A DNA stretch of 64,000 nt from Tolypeutes matacus (lineage: Eukaryota; Chordata; Mammalia; Cingulata; Chlamyphoridae), in the NCBI GenBank assembly GCA_026826555.1, contig JAKSZT010037307.1, forward strand, positions 2,061,879 to 2,125,878, given 5' to 3'. Both the position numbers and the translations under genes were made by a program. Below the pieces are notes generated by a model that saw nothing but the letters and a program-made list of their open reading frames with translations, ran no database searches and was not told the DNA's origin. Positions 1 to 12,950 of the stretch are shown piece after piece (the stretch's first letter is position 1; every line of letters begins with the position of its first letter).

Positions 1-2
1 GG

Positions 3-387
3 ATTTTTTTTAAAGATTTATTTATCTGCCCCCCCCCCCGCCCCCTGTTGTATGCGCCTGCTTTCTGCTCTCTGTGTCCATTCACTGTGTGTTCTTTTGT
101 GTCTGCTTGTCTTCTCTTTAGGCGGCACCAGGAACCGATCCTGGGACCTTCTGGAGTGGAAGAGAAGCGCTCAATCTCTTGCACCACCCCAGCTCCCTGG
201 TCTGCTGCGTCTCTTATTGTCTCTCCTCTGTGTTTTTTTTTTGTTGCATCTTGCTGTGTCAGCTCTCCACTCGGGCCAACACTCCTGCGTGGGCCAGCTT
301 GCCTTCACCAGGCGGCCCTGGGAAATGAACCATGGACCTCCTGTAGGTAGACGGGAGCCCTATCACTTGAGCCACATCCGCTTCCCC
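3..387 (-). mobile_element. DAS-type SINE, long dimeric form
   Basis: On the minus strand it starts as a tRNA-like head (GGGAAGCGGATGTGGCTCAA type, 387 downward). This is followed by a second tRNA-like unit with a GATCGGTTCC-type B box and a tail ending in AATAAATCTTT. The same architecture recurs at 433-806, 30651-31026, 57213-57595 and 58010-58380. Confidence 0.85.
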
Positions 388-432
388 ACAGGGATATTGA
401 TCTGTAATCTTTCCTTTTTTTTGTCTTTTTCT

Positions 433-806
433 TTTAAAGGTTTATTTGTTTGTTTATTTATTTCTCCCCCTCACCTCATTGTTTTGTGCTGTGTGTTCTT
501 CTGTGTCTGCTTGTCTTCTCTTTAGGCGGCACCGGGAACTGATCCTGGGAACCGATCCTGGGACCTTCTGGAGCGGAGAGAGGCACTGAATCTCTTGTGC
601 CACCTCAGCTCCCTGGTCTACCACGTCTCCTGTTGTCTCTCTTCTGTGTCTTTTTGTTGCATCATCTTGCTGCGCCAGCACTCCTGTGCGGGCCAGCACT
701 CCGCACGGGCCAGCTTGCTTTTCACCAGGAGGCCCTGGAAATTGAACTCTGGACCTCCTATATGGTAGATGGGAGCCCAATCACTTGAGCCGCATCCGCT
801 TCCCCC
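433..806 (-). mobile_element. DAS-type SINE, long dimeric form
   Basis: Second long dimeric copy, only about 45 bases from the first and in the same orientation. It carries a small local duplication of the B-box area near 535-565 (GATCCTGGGAACCGATCCTGGGA), which the neighbouring copy lacks. Confidence 0.85.
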
Positions 807-1592
807 TCTTTTTTTTTTTTTTCCTTCAGCTTTTGTTATTCAGGATACTTGACCTCATAAAACAAGGTTGTAAATGTGTTTTCAGTTTTCTGAAAGAGTT
901 TGTATAAGAGTGATATTATTTCTCCCACTAATATTTGATAGAATTCACTAGTGAAACCATCTGTGCCTGAAGTTTTCCTTGTGAAAATATTTTTTTATTA
1001 TAAATTCGATTTTCTTAATAGATATAGGGCTATTCATTTTATGTTTCATCTTGTGTCAGTTTTGGTAAATTGTATTTTTAAAGAATTTTGGGACCTCCCA
1101 CATGAGAGCAGAGTGCCCAGTGACCTGAGACACACTCGCTTCCTGTGGGCTGCGGCATCTGCTGGCTTATGGCATCTGCTCGTTGTGGTGGGGGTGGCGT
1201 CTAGCTCTGTTGCGGCGGGAAGCAGCGTCTTTTAGGAGGCATCAGGACCCGAACCCAGGACCTCCCATGTGGTAGGCGGGCAACCCAAGTGGTTGAGCCA
1301 CATCCACTTCCCCCCTTATTATTCTTTTAATGCCTGTAGGATTTGTTGTGATATCCCCCCTCTTTTTTTTCTTCATTCCTAGTATTGGTAATTTGTGTGT
1401 CCTCTTTTTATTGGTTAGTTTCTCTAGAGATTTATCATTTTTATTGATCTTTTCAACAGACCAACTTTTGGTTATATTAATTTTCTCTGTTCTTTTGCTT
1501 TTTAAAATTTTGAGTTCTTCTCATATCTTCATTATTTCCTTTTTCTACTTACTTTGGGTTTTCTTTGGACTTTTTCTGTCTTCTTAGGGAGA
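807..1592 (-). mobile_element. L1 fragment, ORF2 region, antisense
   Basis: Complement of the L1 ORF2 region between endonuclease and reverse transcriptase, including the antisense of the 'phenylalanine-glutamate-lysine-isoleucine-asparagine-lysine' stretch near 1440-1470. It is old and diverged. A SINE (1083-1313) splits it. Confidence 0.7.
1083..1313 (-). mobile_element. DAS-type SINE, degenerate composite copy
   Basis: Two antisense tRNA-like modules (1088-1142 and 1232-1313) joined by a spacer rich in TGCTGGCTT and GCATCTGCT motifs. The same spacer is present in the copy at 3598-3945, so this is a subfamily rather than a chance join. Confidence 0.75.
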
Positions 1593-2539
1593 CCCTTAAT
1601 TTAAAAAATGCATTTATTGTAAAATATATATAATGTAAAAATCATTTTAGCCATTTTAAGCGAATAGTTTTTTGACACTAAGTACATTGACAATACTGTA
1701 TGATTTCATCACTATTTCCAGACCATTTTCATCATCCTAAACCAAAACTCTTAGTCATTTAGCAATAACTTCCCATGCCCTGCTCCTCCCACCCCTGTTA
1801 ACCACTATTCTGCTTTCTGTCTCTATGAGGTTGCTTGTACTAAGTATTTCAAGTAAGAGAAGCCATCCAATATTTATCTTTTTTGTGTCTGGCTTGACTC
1901 AACCCGATGTCTTCAAGGTTCATCCATGTTGTAGTATGTACCAACATTTCACTTCATTTTATGGCTGAATAATAATCCATTGTATGGATAAACCGCATTT
2001 TGTGTTGTTTTTTTTTTTTTTTTTTTTTAAAGATTTTATTTATTTATTCATTTATCCCCCCCTTGCTGCTTGCGCTCGCCGGGTCAGCCAACCACGCTGT
2101 GCAGGTGGGCCTGCCCTCACCAGGAGGCCCCGGGAACCGAACCCAGGGCCCCCCATATGGTAAACGGGAGCCCCACTGATTGAGCCACAGCCGCTTCCCT
2201 GTGGTTTTTTTATGTTGATGGACATTTGGTTTGCTCCCACCTTTTGCCTATTGTGACTAGTGCTGTGATGAATATTGGTGTGCAAATATCTGTCCAAGTC
2301 TCTGCTTTCAGTTCTTTTGGGTATATACCTAGGAGTAGAACCGCTGGGTCATATGGTTATTCTATGTTTAATTTTCTGAGGAACCACTAAACTGTTTTCC
2401 ACAGTGGCTCCACCATTTTACATCCCCACTGACAGTGTACAAGTGTTCCTCTGTCTTTGCATCTTCACCAATGCTTACTTTCTGTTTAATAATAGCTATT
2501 CTAGTAGGTGTGAAGTGATATCTCATTGTAGTTCTTTTA
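1593..2539 (-). mobile_element. L1 (mammalian-wide type) 3' end, antisense
   Basis: Complement of an L1 3'UTR followed by the C-terminal ORF2 region; the antisense of the 'YYSAIKKNE'-like and 'MDKYLHTN' stretches lies around 1920-2310. It is interrupted by a SINE at 2010-2199 and ended by a SINE at 2540. Confidence 0.8.
2010..2199 (-). mobile_element. DAS-type SINE, short form
   Basis: Antisense copy of the about 190-bp short form. Its features are a poly(T) start, the motif TTTATTTATTCATTTATCCCC, B-box complement GGGAACCGAACCC and an end at CCGCTTCCC. It is inserted in an antisense L1. Confidence 0.9.
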
Positions 2540-2723
2540 TTTTTATTTTTTTAAAGATTTTATTTATTTATTCATTTATCCCCCCCTTGCTGCTTGTGCT
2601 CGCTGGGTCAGCTAACCACGCCGTGCGGGCGGGCTTGCCTTCACCAGGAGGCCCCGGGAACCGAACCTGGGGCCTCCCATATGGTAAACGGGAGCCCTAC
2701 TGATTGAGCCACAGCCGCTTCCC
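2540..2723 (-). mobile_element. DAS-type SINE, short form, with exact target duplication
   Basis: Flanked by the 17-bp duplication TCATTGTAGTTCTTTTA at 2523-2539 and 2725-2741. The body is close to the copies at 15875, 34872, 49112, 58474 and 59023, which marks a young subfamily. Confidence 0.93.
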
Positions 2724-2741
2724 GTCATTGTAGTTCTTTTA

Positions 2742-4310
2742 AAAATCAATTTTATTGAAATGTATTCGTAAAGCATTCCATCCATCCAAAGGGTACAATC
2801 AGTGGTATTTGGTATAATCACAGAGATGTGCATTCATCATATCAATCAATATTAGAGAGTTTTCATTACTCCATAATAATAATAATAAAAGAAAACAAAT
2901 TAAAAAAGCTTGTACTTCTTAAGCTCTCTTTCCCCTGCCATATATAACTGCTATTCTATTTCCGTCTTTGTAATTTATTTATATTTATATTTTGTATAGA
3001 TGGAGTCAAACAATATGTAGAACTTTTGGTCTAGTTTTTTTCTTTCTTTTTTTTAACCATTGGTGGAAGATAACTATACACTACTGTCCATAGTTTGCTT
3101 TGGTTGTATTTTTGCTCCAATAACCTTGATATTAAAAAGGTAATGTTACAGTTAATCTTGTAACATTAATGTACATTTGTTCTGTTTCAGAGAAAAACAG
3201 TCTTACATATGTAATATCCATACTCATTTTTCACATGAGGATTTGCTATGCTATACAGCCCTATGTTTAAGTTTTTCTTTCCTTCTAGTGATATACAGGA
3301 CCTTGGACTTTCCCTTTCAAACACTATCACAACCACATATATATTTTTAAATGAGTTTTATCGAACCATATTCACAAACTGTACAGTCCATCTAAAGTGA
3401 TCAAATCAATGACATTTGGTAGAATCACAGAGTTGTACATTCATCACTTCAATCAATATTAGTGCATTTTCGTTACTCCATAGGAAAAGAAAAAAGAAAA
3501 AAAAAAGATCCCCTACCCCTTGGTAGTCACTGCTCTCTCTGTCCTTCTCCTACCATACATAGTACTTTTTGCTGAGTTTCTTTCACTTAGCATACTTTCC
3601 TTTTTTTTTTTTTTTTTTTTTTTAATGCTCCCTCCATCCCCAGATAGTTCTCTCTCTGCTCATTGTTTGCTCGCTTACTCCAGGAGGCACTGGGAACCAA
3701 ACCCGGGACCTCCTATATGGGAGGTGAGTGCCCAATGGCCTGAGCCACATCCACTCCCCACGGACTGCGGCGTTTGCTGGCTTGTGGCATCTGCTTGTTT
3801 AGGTGTCTGCTTGTTACTGCCGGTGCAGCATCTAGCTTGTTGCAGCTGGTGTGGTGTCTAGCTTGTCGTCTTTAGGAGGCACCACGACCCAAACCCAGGA
3901 CCTCCCATGTGGCGCCCAACTGGTTGAGCCACATTCGCCTCTCTATTTTTTTTTTTAACCATTGATGGAAGGTTATTATTATTAAACACTACTGTCCATA
4001 GTTTGCTTTGGTTGTATTTTTGCCCAAATATCACCCTGATAGTAACATCTTGTAACATTAATGTACATTTGTTCTGTTTCAGAGAAAAATATTTTTATAT
4101 TTGCACAATTAACCATACTGATTTTTCATATGAGAGTTTGCTATGCTATACAGTCTCATGTTTCTTTCTAGTGATATACATGACCTTAGACTTTTCATTT
4201 TATCCTCTATCATACCCATATATTAATGCTGCTAATTACAAGCACTTTGATATGCTTTTACTCTATTCGTTGAAAACATTTCCAAACAACCTTTTAAGAA
4301 ATTCTGCACA
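2742..4310 (-). mobile_element. L1 3'UTR modules, antisense, repeated
   Basis: The antisense L1 3'UTR module (TTTATTGA...CAATCAGTGGTA...ATAATCACAGAG) occurs at about 2745 and again at about 3350, each followed by related downstream sequence. A SINE at 3598-3945 separates the last part. The right end at 4310 is where the sense full-length L1 inserted; the first bases after that L1 (10808-10818) repeat the pre-insertion site. Confidence 0.75.
3598..3945 (-). mobile_element. DAS-type SINE, composite form
   Basis: Antisense copy with a long poly(T) start and two tRNA-like modules (B-box complements near 3695 and 3885). They are joined by the same GCTGGCTTGTGGCATCTGCT spacer type seen at 1143-1231. 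Confidence 0.82.
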
Positions 4311-5462
4311 GGAGACTTCCGGGAAGTTGGCGGACGAGTAAGACACGGGAATCTCTTCTCCAGAAAAATAGCTAGAGGACAAGCTGAAACAGCCCCGAAA
4401 AAGATCTTCTAGGGTTTAGCAGAAGGTGAAGGCTGCACACCACCCAGAAGAGAGAGGGACAGAAGAGGGAAATCGCGACGAAAGAAGAGGGAAATCGCGA
4501 CGACAGAACTGTGAGTTGCAAGTAGCAGCTTCTGCTGCTGCCGGCACCCTCTCCCACACTCTTCAGAATTCTCGGGCCCCGGGGCCTGTGACCACAGACA
4601 AAGGGGGCTTCAGGGATCTGCCACTCCCGGAAAGAGGAGTGAGAGGGACATAGCCTTTGGCTGACTCAGGTTCTGACCTGAAATTTGGGCCGCAGAGCCC
4701 CACAGACCCTTCCACATGGCGGTTTGCCCTGGGAGCCTAGAAAGGACTGGAGAAATCGGACCCTCGCAACCTCCCTCTCTTCTAGCCTGGACTAATTGTT
4801 GAGAACACCATGGGAGAGGGGAGAGAGAGCCTGGGGCTGACCCTGCTTTGGACTCCTAGGTTTGGTCTGCCCTGTCCCAAGAGCCCTTCAGGGCTGGGTG
4901 GGGCTGCGCCATTGTTTGCCTTGGAGCCTGCAAGGGGCTAAAGAAATACAAACCTCCCAATCTCCTCCTCTACTAACAGGGACTGATTGTTGAGGATTCA
5001 GAAGGAAGTGGAAATATTTCCTAGCTGGGAAAAGGCGGGCGCTACGAGAGAAGTCTGGAGAACTGTCTCAGAAAGTTTGAATCACAGGGCTCCTAGCCCC
5101 CAGACAGGAAGCTCTATCACATTGATCTGGTCTGTGTCGCAACAAATACGCTCCGACCAGACATTGAATTGAGAGCTGCCAACAAGTGCCATCTCCTAGC
5201 AGACCAAGGAAGTGCACATAAAAAAATTAATAAGTAAGAGAGGCTTTTCCTGGCCTCTATAGCCTCCTTGCCCAAGGCACTAGGAAACGACTCTACAACC
5301 AATTACTGGGTCCAGTGCCCAGTTTTGAAAAACCAGCAGAACAATCCTAACAATCAAAGTTGAGCCAAAAATCAAAGAGCGGTGGTAACTCACAGCTTCC
5401 TGCCAAAAAACCCCATAAAAGAGAAAGAGATAGAACATCTAAGTAAAATACAAACTAACCAG

Positions 5463-6539
5463 ATGCCTAAGCACCAGCAAAAAATTACTAACCATACTAA
5501 GAAAATAGAAGACATGGCCCAAGAAAAGGAATACAGCAAAGTCCCAGTAGAGATGCAGAATTTGAGAGAACTAATCAGTGAGATGAGGACACATTTCCAA
5601 AATCAAATTAATGAGATGAAAGAGAATATAGTTAAAGAGATCAATGACATCAAGAAGTCATTGCGCGAACATAAAGAAGAATTTGAAATCATGAACAGAA
5701 AAGTAACAGAGTTCATGGGAATGAAAGACACAATAGGTGAAGTAAAAAATAGATTTGAAGCATACAACAGCAGACTCTAAATGATAGAAGAAAGAATAAG
5801 TGATACTGAAGACAGAGCAGCTAAAATTGAAGAGAGAAAAGAACAGAGAGAGAAAAGAATGGAAAAAATTGAGCAGGGGCTCAGAGAGTTGAATGACAAC
5901 ACAAAATGCAACAACATACGTGTCATGGGAGTTCCAGAAGGGGACACGAAAGGAAAAGGGGCAGAAAGAGTATTTGAGGAAATAATAGCTGGAAATTTCC
6001 CAACTCTCAGGAAAGAAATGAACTCACATATCCAAGAAGCACACCATACCCCAATGAGAATAAATCCAAATAGACCTACGCCAAGACACGTATTATTCAG
6101 AATGCCAAATGTAAAAGATAAAGAGAAAATTCTCAGAGCAGCAAGAGAGAAGCTAACGATGACGTACAAAGGACGTCCAGTAAGACTTTGTGCAGATTTC
6201 TCTTCAGAAACCATGGAGGCGAGAAGACAGTGGTATGATACAATTAGGAAACTGAAAGAGAAAAACTGCCAGCCGAGAATTCTTTACCCAGCAAAACTGT
6301 CCTTCACATATGAAGGTGAATATAAAGTATTCACAAACAAACAGAAACTAAGAGAGTTTGCAGAAAAGAATCCACCTTTGCAGGAAATATTAAAGGAAGC
6401 CTCAGAACCTGTAAGAAAAAGACAGGAGAGAGGCTTGGAGGAGAGTATAGAAGAAAGAAAAGCAGAAAGGATAACCAAAAGAGTAAAGAGAGAGACAAAA
6501 ACAAGAGGACATATGAAAACCAAAGAATACAATGGTTGA
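5463..6539 (+). pseudogene. L1 ORF1 (RNA-binding protein), one premature stop
   Basis: L1 ORF1p is a trimeric nucleic-acid chaperone that coats L1 RNA. I chose the start at MPKHQQKI (5463), the usual L1 ORF1 start; an in-frame ATG further upstream (5382) is also open. A coiled-coil region rich in E, K and I/L heptads covers about residues 20-140. It is followed by the RRM-like part (NNIRVMGVPEG near 5910) and the C-terminal domain (RPVRLCADFSSETMEARRQW). A TAA at 5778-5780 interrupts the frame inside the coiled coil, after which the same frame continues to 6539. The last 8 bases overlap the ORF2 start. Confidence 0.93.
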
Positions 6540-7415
6540 AATAAATAGTGCATTTTCAGTAATATCATTGAATGTGAATGGATTAAATTCCCCAATCAAA
6601 AGACACAGGCTGACAGAATGGATAAAAAAACATGAGCCATCCATATGTTGCTTACAAGAAACTCACCTCAGACCCAGGGATACAAACCGGCTGAAAGTAA
6701 AAGGTTGGAAAAAGATACTCCACGTGAATAGGAAACAGAAAAGAGCAGGGGTAGCTATACTGATATCAGACAAAACAGACTTCAAATGCAAAAAAGTGAT
6801 AAGAGATACAGAAGGCCATTATATATTAATAAAAGGGACGATCCTCCAGGAAGATATAACAGTCATAAATATCTACGCACCTAACCAGGGTGCCCCAAAA
6901 TATATGAGACAAACTCTGGCAAAACTGAAGGGAGAAATAGACATTTCTACAATAATTGTTGGAGACTTCAACACCCCTCCCACATCATTAGATAGAACAA
7001 CTAGACAGAAGATCAACAAAGAAACAGAGAACTTGTGCAATCTGATAAACAAGTTAGTCCTAACAGACATATACAGAACACTGCATCCAAACTCAGTGGG
7101 TTATACATTCTTCTCAAGTGCCCATGGATCTTTCTCCAGGATAGACCACATGTTAGGTCACAATACAGCTCTCAATAAATATAAAAAGATTGAAATTATA
7201 CAAAGAACCTTCTCAGATCATAATGGAATGAAACTAGAAATCAATAACAGAGAGGAAAAAGGTAAATTTGCAAATGTGTGGAGACTGAACAACACACTCC
7301 TAAATATTCTGTTGGTCAAAGAAGAAATTGCAAGTGAAATCAGTAAATATATTGAGACAAATGAAAATGAGAACACAACGTATCAAAACTTATGGGATAC
7401 AATGAAGGTAGTCTT

Positions 7416-7690
7416 TTTTTTTTTTATATATTATTATTATGGGTAAAAATAAAAATTCTCTCAATACATACAAACATTTGCAAAATGATATATAAATATA
7501 TATGCATATATATGTATTTGCTTACAAAAATGTTGTTTATATATATATATATATATATACATATATTTTAAGAGGTACTTGGATTACCCAAAATATTACA
7601 CAGAACCCACTGGGATTCCCATGTTGCCCACCTCCCACACCTCCCATCACATCCCAGGCAAACATCTCCCACAGTGTGGCCCACCACCCT
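7416..7690 (-). mobile_element. Truncated copy of repeat X inside L1 ORF2
   Basis: Flanked by the 13-bp duplication TGAAGGTAGTCTT at 7403-7415 and 7691-7703. On the minus strand it ends with poly(A), so it was retroposed. The part at 7565-7690 resembles the 3' end of the repeats at 27125, 34346 and 45476 (antisense signature GATTACATAAATGTTACA...GGGATTCCCATGT). A (TA)n-rich stretch (7480-7565) expands its 3' tail. Confidence 0.8.
7537..7560. repeat. (TA)n microsatellite
   Basis: Alternating TA run of about 24 bases inside the AT-rich tail of the retroposed insert, probably grown from its poly(A) tail. Confidence 0.85.
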
Positions 7691-10600
7691 TGAAGGTAGT
7701 CTTAAGAGGGAAATTTATAGCCCTAAATGCCTGTAAATAAAAAACAAGAAAGAGCTAAACTCAAAGATTTATCTGAACAACTTGAGAAACTAGAAAAAGA
7801 AAAGCAAACCAATCCCAAAGCAAAAAGAAGGAAAGAAATAATAAAGATTAGAGCAGAAATTAATGAAAATGAGAACAGAGAAACAATAGAGAAAATCATC
7901 AAAACCAAAAGCTGGTTCTTTGAGAAGATCAATAAAATTGAGAAACCCCTCGCTAGACTAACAAAGAAAAAAAGAGAGAAGATGTAAATAAATACAATCA
8001 GTAATGAAAGGGGGGAAATTACAAATGACCTCACAGAAATAAAAAGAATCATAAGAGGATATTATGGGAAACTATATGCCAACAAACTAGACAAACTGGA
8101 AGAAATGGACTAATTTCTAGAAACTCATAACCAACCTACACTGACACAACAAGAAATACAAGAACTTAACAAACCAATCACAATTAAGGAGATTGAATCC
8201 GTCATCAAAAATCTCCCACGAAAGAAAAGTCCAGGACCAGATGGCTTCACAGGTGAATTCTACCAAGCATTTCAAAAAGAATTAACACCAATCCTGTTTA
8301 AACTCTTCCAAAAAATTGAGGAGGGAAAATTACCCAACACATTTTATGAAGCCAACATCACCCTAATACCAAAGCTAGAAAAAGATTCCACAAGAAAAGA
8401 AAATTACAGACCAATCTCTCTCATGAACATAGATGCAAACATTTTCAGCAAAATACTTGCAAATTGAATCCAACAGCATATCAAAAGACTTATACATCAC
8501 GACCAAGTGGGATTTATTCCTGGTATGCAAGGCTGGTTCACCATAAGAAAATCAATCAATGTAATATACTACATTAACAAATTGAAGGAAAAAAAACCAC
8601 ATGATCATCTCAGTAGATGCAGGAAAGGCATTCTACAAAATCCAACATCCTTTTTTGATAAAAACACTTCAAAAGATAGGAATAAAAGGAAAATTCCTCA
8701 ATATGATAAAAGGCATATATGAAAAACCCACAACCAACATCATACTCAATGGGGAAAGGTTGAAAGCTTTCCCCCTAAGATCGGGAACAAGACAAGGATG
8801 CCCATTGTCACCATTGTTATTCAACATTGTACTAGAAGTTCTAGCTAGGGCAATGAGACGACAAAAAAATTAAAGGCGTCCAAATAGGAAAAGAGGAAGT
8901 AAAACTCTCACTGTTTACAGATGACATGATCCTGTATTTAGAAAATCCTGAAGTATCCACAACAAAGCTACTTGAATTAATAAATGAGTTCAGCAAAGTG
9001 GCAGGATATAAGATCAACACGCAAAAATCAGTAATGTTTTTGTACACTAGTACTGAACAATCTGAGGAGGAAATCAGGAGGAAAATTCCATTTTCAAGAG
9101 CAACAAAAAGGCTCAAATACCTAGGAGTTAATTTATCCAAAGTAGTACAGGACCTATATGCAGAAAACTACAAAACGATGCTAAAAGAAATTTAAAAAGA
9201 CGTAAACAAATGGAAAGACATTTCCGTGTTCATGGATTGGAAGAATAAATATCATGAAGATGTCAATCTTGCCCAAACTGATTTATAGATTCAATGCAAT
9301 ACCAATCAAAATCCGAACAGCTTACTTTACATAATTAGAGAAGGCAATTACCAAATTCATCTGGAAGGGTAAGTGCACCCGAATAGCCAAAAGCATTCTA
9401 AAAAAGAAGAGCAATGTGGGAGGAATTTCACTGTATGACCTTGAAACATATTAAAAAGCTACAGTGGTCAAAACAGCATGGTACTGGCATAAAGATAGAC
9501 ACGTTGATCAGTGGAATAGAATTGAGAATCCAGAAATATACCCTCACCTATACAGTCAACTGGTTTTTGACAAACCTACCAAGCCCACGCTAATGGGAAA
9601 AAACAGTCTCTTCAACAAATGGTGTTGGCAGAACTGGATATTTATAACCAAAAGAATGAAAGAGGACCCCTATCTCACCCCCTATACAAGAATCAACTCA
9701 AAATGGATCAAAGATCTAAATATAAAGGCCAGGACCATAAAACTACTGGAAGAAAATGTAGGGAAACATCTTCAAGTCCTTGTAGTAGGTGGTAGTTTCT
9801 TGGACCTTACACCCAAAGCACGTGCAACAAAAGACAAAGTAGATAAATGGGACCTCCTCAAAATTAAACACTTTTACACATCACAGGAACTTTGTCAGAA
9901 GGGTGAAAAGGCAGCCAACTCAATGGGAAAAAATATTTGGAAATCACATATCTGATAAGGGTTTAATATCCAGAATATATAAAGAGATGTTAGAACTCAA
10001 CAATAAAAAGATAAATGACCCCATTAAAAAATGGGCGAAAGACTTGAATAGACATTTCTCTGAAGAAGAAATACAAATGGCAAAAATACACATGAAGAAA
10101 TGCTCAACATCACTCATGATTAGGGAAATGCAAATCAAAACTACAATGAGATATCATTTCACACCTATCAGAATGGCCGCTATTAAAAAGACAGAGAACT
10201 ACAAGTGTTGGAGAGGATGTGGAGAGATAGGAACACTTCTTCACTGTTAGTGGGAGTGCAGAATGGTACAACCACTATGGAGGACTGTTTGGCAGTTCCT
10301 AAAGAAGCTGAATATAGACTTGCCACGTGACCCTGCAATACCACTACTGGGTATATACCCAGAAGAACTGAGAGCAGTGACACGAACAGACCTCTGCACA
10401 CCGATGTTCATAGCCACATTATTCACCATTGCCAAAAGTTGGAAACAACTCAGGTGTCCATCAACAGATGAATGGATAAACAAACTGTGGTCTATTCACA
10501 CGATGGAATATATTATGCAGCTTTAAGAAGAAATGAAGTCATAAAGCATATGGCAACATGGATGAACCTGGAGGACATTATGTTGAGTGAAGCAAGCCAG

Positions 10601-10818
10601 ACACAAAAGGACAAATACTGTATGAATGCGTTAATATGAACCAAATGTTTTGTGTAATATATTGTTTGATTCAAAAAAAATTTATGTGTATCCTTGACAT
10701 TTAATTGAGAAATGTATATATTTATTCATCTGTGTGTACTTTTTAGTTTTTAATTGTTTATATTTTCAATTATTAAATGTACAAAATAAAGTTAAAAACA
10801 AAAAAACAATTCTGTACA

Positions 10819-12950
10819 AATATATCAGCCGAGAATGTATCTGAAGGATAAATTCAGGGAGAAGGGATGGGGCATCTTTGTTTCTCCTTTCTTTTGGAGT
10901 TTTCTCATTTTTATTTTTCTTGTATCATTTTGAGCCTATGTTCTTAAAATTTTGTCCTTGAATCACCTCTTTTCACTTTTCACTTATTCTTAGCACAGTT
11001 GAGAGACATTTTTAGAAGGATCTTTCCTAATAAATGTATTTGGGAAAGCACAGGTTTCTAATCTTTAGAAATCAAGTTAAAATTGGATAGAGGTTCATGG
11101 GACCTCTAGGTCCTCTCCTTGTCCTCCATGAATTCTGTTCTAGTTGTTCCTTGATGGGCTGGCACGTCTCAGGCCCCCTGCCAAGTGTCCTTTTCTTCTT
11201 GTTTGCTCTCAGCCAGGTGGCCTAGCAAGCCACTATGTTCCTCGGTCCTGGGATGGGACCCAGGAGTCTTAATGCTTCATCTCTGAGGACAGCAGTTTAA
11301 TGAGGACATTAAACCTTTCCCCCCTCCTTGTTTCATACCTCCTCAATTGTTCCAAACCTCTGAGTAAAGTTCTGGTTTCTAGGTGAACTGGAAAGGCAGG
11401 CTCGGTTTGGCAACCCTACTTACCTGAGAGCGTTCCTTCTATTTCCCTCCTTTCAAAGAAGAGGTTTATGGGCATCTGCTTGAAACAATATATAAGACTG
11501 AGGGAAAGGCAGTTGTTTCCTCTCATCCTCATAAAGTACACATCAACACCTCCAGTCTCATGTAAGGCAAGAATGGACTTGACCTTACAAAAGCTTTAGG
11601 TTCCTTTTGTTATATGCTTTAGAGAACATGCTTTCATCTTAGTTTTCTGCTGTATTTCTTTCCTTCATGAATTTGAAAGTGTTTTGGTATTCTTTTCCTG
11701 TCAGAGTCCATATCCGCTTATTTATTTCTGAAATAGTTTAGAAATTAGTTTTTATAAAGTCCAGAGCTCTGCAACCCAAGCTTTGTGGGTTCTTTTCTCT
11801 TAGAGTAACTTATCAGTTAATTGTGTTCTTTTCAGTTTGAGTGGCTTTGCTGTTTTTCCTCTGAATTTTATCAGACAGTAAAAAAACAAAGACACATACT
11901 ATTGCCAAAACTTTACATTCCTCACTTACCAAGTTTGTTTAATTTTTGAAAAAATACACTTCGTAGATTTTTTTTAAGAGCATGATACTTTGTCATAATG
12001 CTTTAGTGCTTAAATGAATATGTTTAAATTTAAAGAAGCAACAGCAATACTGGATAGAAACCAATTTTTGTGAAATTTTGAGGGAATTTTCAAATACATC
12101 TGTGAAATGTGACAGCACTAAATATGCTTCTAATTTATCAATGAGTGCTTATACTGAGTTTATAAAAGTATATTGGCCACAGAACTTGGAATTCAAACCA
12201 AGCTTCTTAGAGTACATGCCAGCTGTTCTGAATTTTGAGTGTGTTCCTAACCAATTAGAACCTAGTGACCAGGTATTGTCTTCCTCTTGCTGTGGAGACA
12301 GTACCTTCCTAGTTCTTAAAATAGCCATGACCTTGTTTGCCTCTATATCTGCTTACACTTTTTTTCTTTCTTTCCCAGGTCTTATTATTCATTGCTACTT
12401 CCTAGACTTGCTACATTGTTGAATTAAAAAAAAACAACAGAAAAAACAGAAAATTACTTATATTGTATCTATTAAATATGGATTTGGTTTATTCTTTATA
12501 AATGATATTGTATATTTACCTGATTTCCCTCCTCCCCCTTGTTTTTCTTTTGTATCATTAATAAAAATGGTCCAGTCCTTTTCTTCTTAGACTGGCTTTT
12601 TTCTTCCATATTTTGCTTAGTGGTGTTTTGTTTCTTTATTCTTATCCAGGTACATTTATACCTGTTTTCCTTTGATATAGCAAATTTTTTTTAGAGTCAA
12701 CACAGAATTGCCTTCTTTATTTGATTTAGAATTCTATCAAGTGGCCAACATACTTTGTTCTCTGTAAAAGCCATGTTTCCTCTTGGTTCTGTTTTTGATA
12801 GCCCTAGATTAGAAGGAAAAAACAAAAACAATAAACTTGTCCCTGTACCCTTGTTCATAGATTTTGTCTACTCATGCCATTTTTCATATGTTATATACTT
12901 ATGCTTTTGTACACATCTATTATGTATACCACAAACATACATTCTTTTAT
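10819..12950. other. Unique intronic sequence, no gene seen
   Basis: AT-rich and without recognisable repeats or splice-bounded coding frames. The longest open stretch (12078-12422, 114 codons) has no familiar motif and no coding signature. Confidence 0.5.

Larger units (their letters stand above)
6532..10639 (+). pseudogene. L1 ORF2 (endonuclease-reverse transcriptase), broken
   Basis: ORF2p nicks target DNA and reverse-transcribes L1 RNA there. The N-terminal APE-type endonuclease is open to 7410 and shows SLNVNGLNSP, CLQETH, YAPNQ, GDFNTPP, SRIDHM and SDHNGMKLE, so its metal and catalytic residues look intact. A retroelement inserted at 7416-7690 breaks the frame. The reverse-transcriptase part keeps FTDDMILYL (about 8910) and a [14 protein letters not shown] block (about 8785), but has frameshifts and stops (for example near 8110, 8465 and 9194). 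The C-terminal part runs to a stop at 10637-10639. Removing the insert leaves about 1,270 codons, the normal L1 length. Confidence 0.92.
4311..10807 (+). mobile_element. Nearly full-length LINE-1, sense orientation
   Basis: About 6.5 kb, from a 5'UTR starting GGAGACTTCCGGGAAG to a 3'UTR with AATAAA at 10785-10790 and an A-rich tail. The target duplication is AATTCTG(C/T)ACA at 4300-4310 and 10808-10818, with one mismatch. ORF1 has a single in-frame stop. ORF2 has an inserted 275-bp element and several stops, so the copy cannot move on its own. Its 3'UTR is the same subfamily as the young antisense copy at 58825-62427. Confidence 0.95.

Noticed and set aside
6532..7446. A 304-codon frame as a host endonuclease gene
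   Set aside because: It is the L1 ORF2 endonuclease domain, with L1 ORF1 upstream and L1 RT downstream.
12078..12422. A 114-codon plus-strand frame as a gene
   Set aside because: No known motif, no splice signals that frame it, AT-rich intronic composition. Chance openness is likely.
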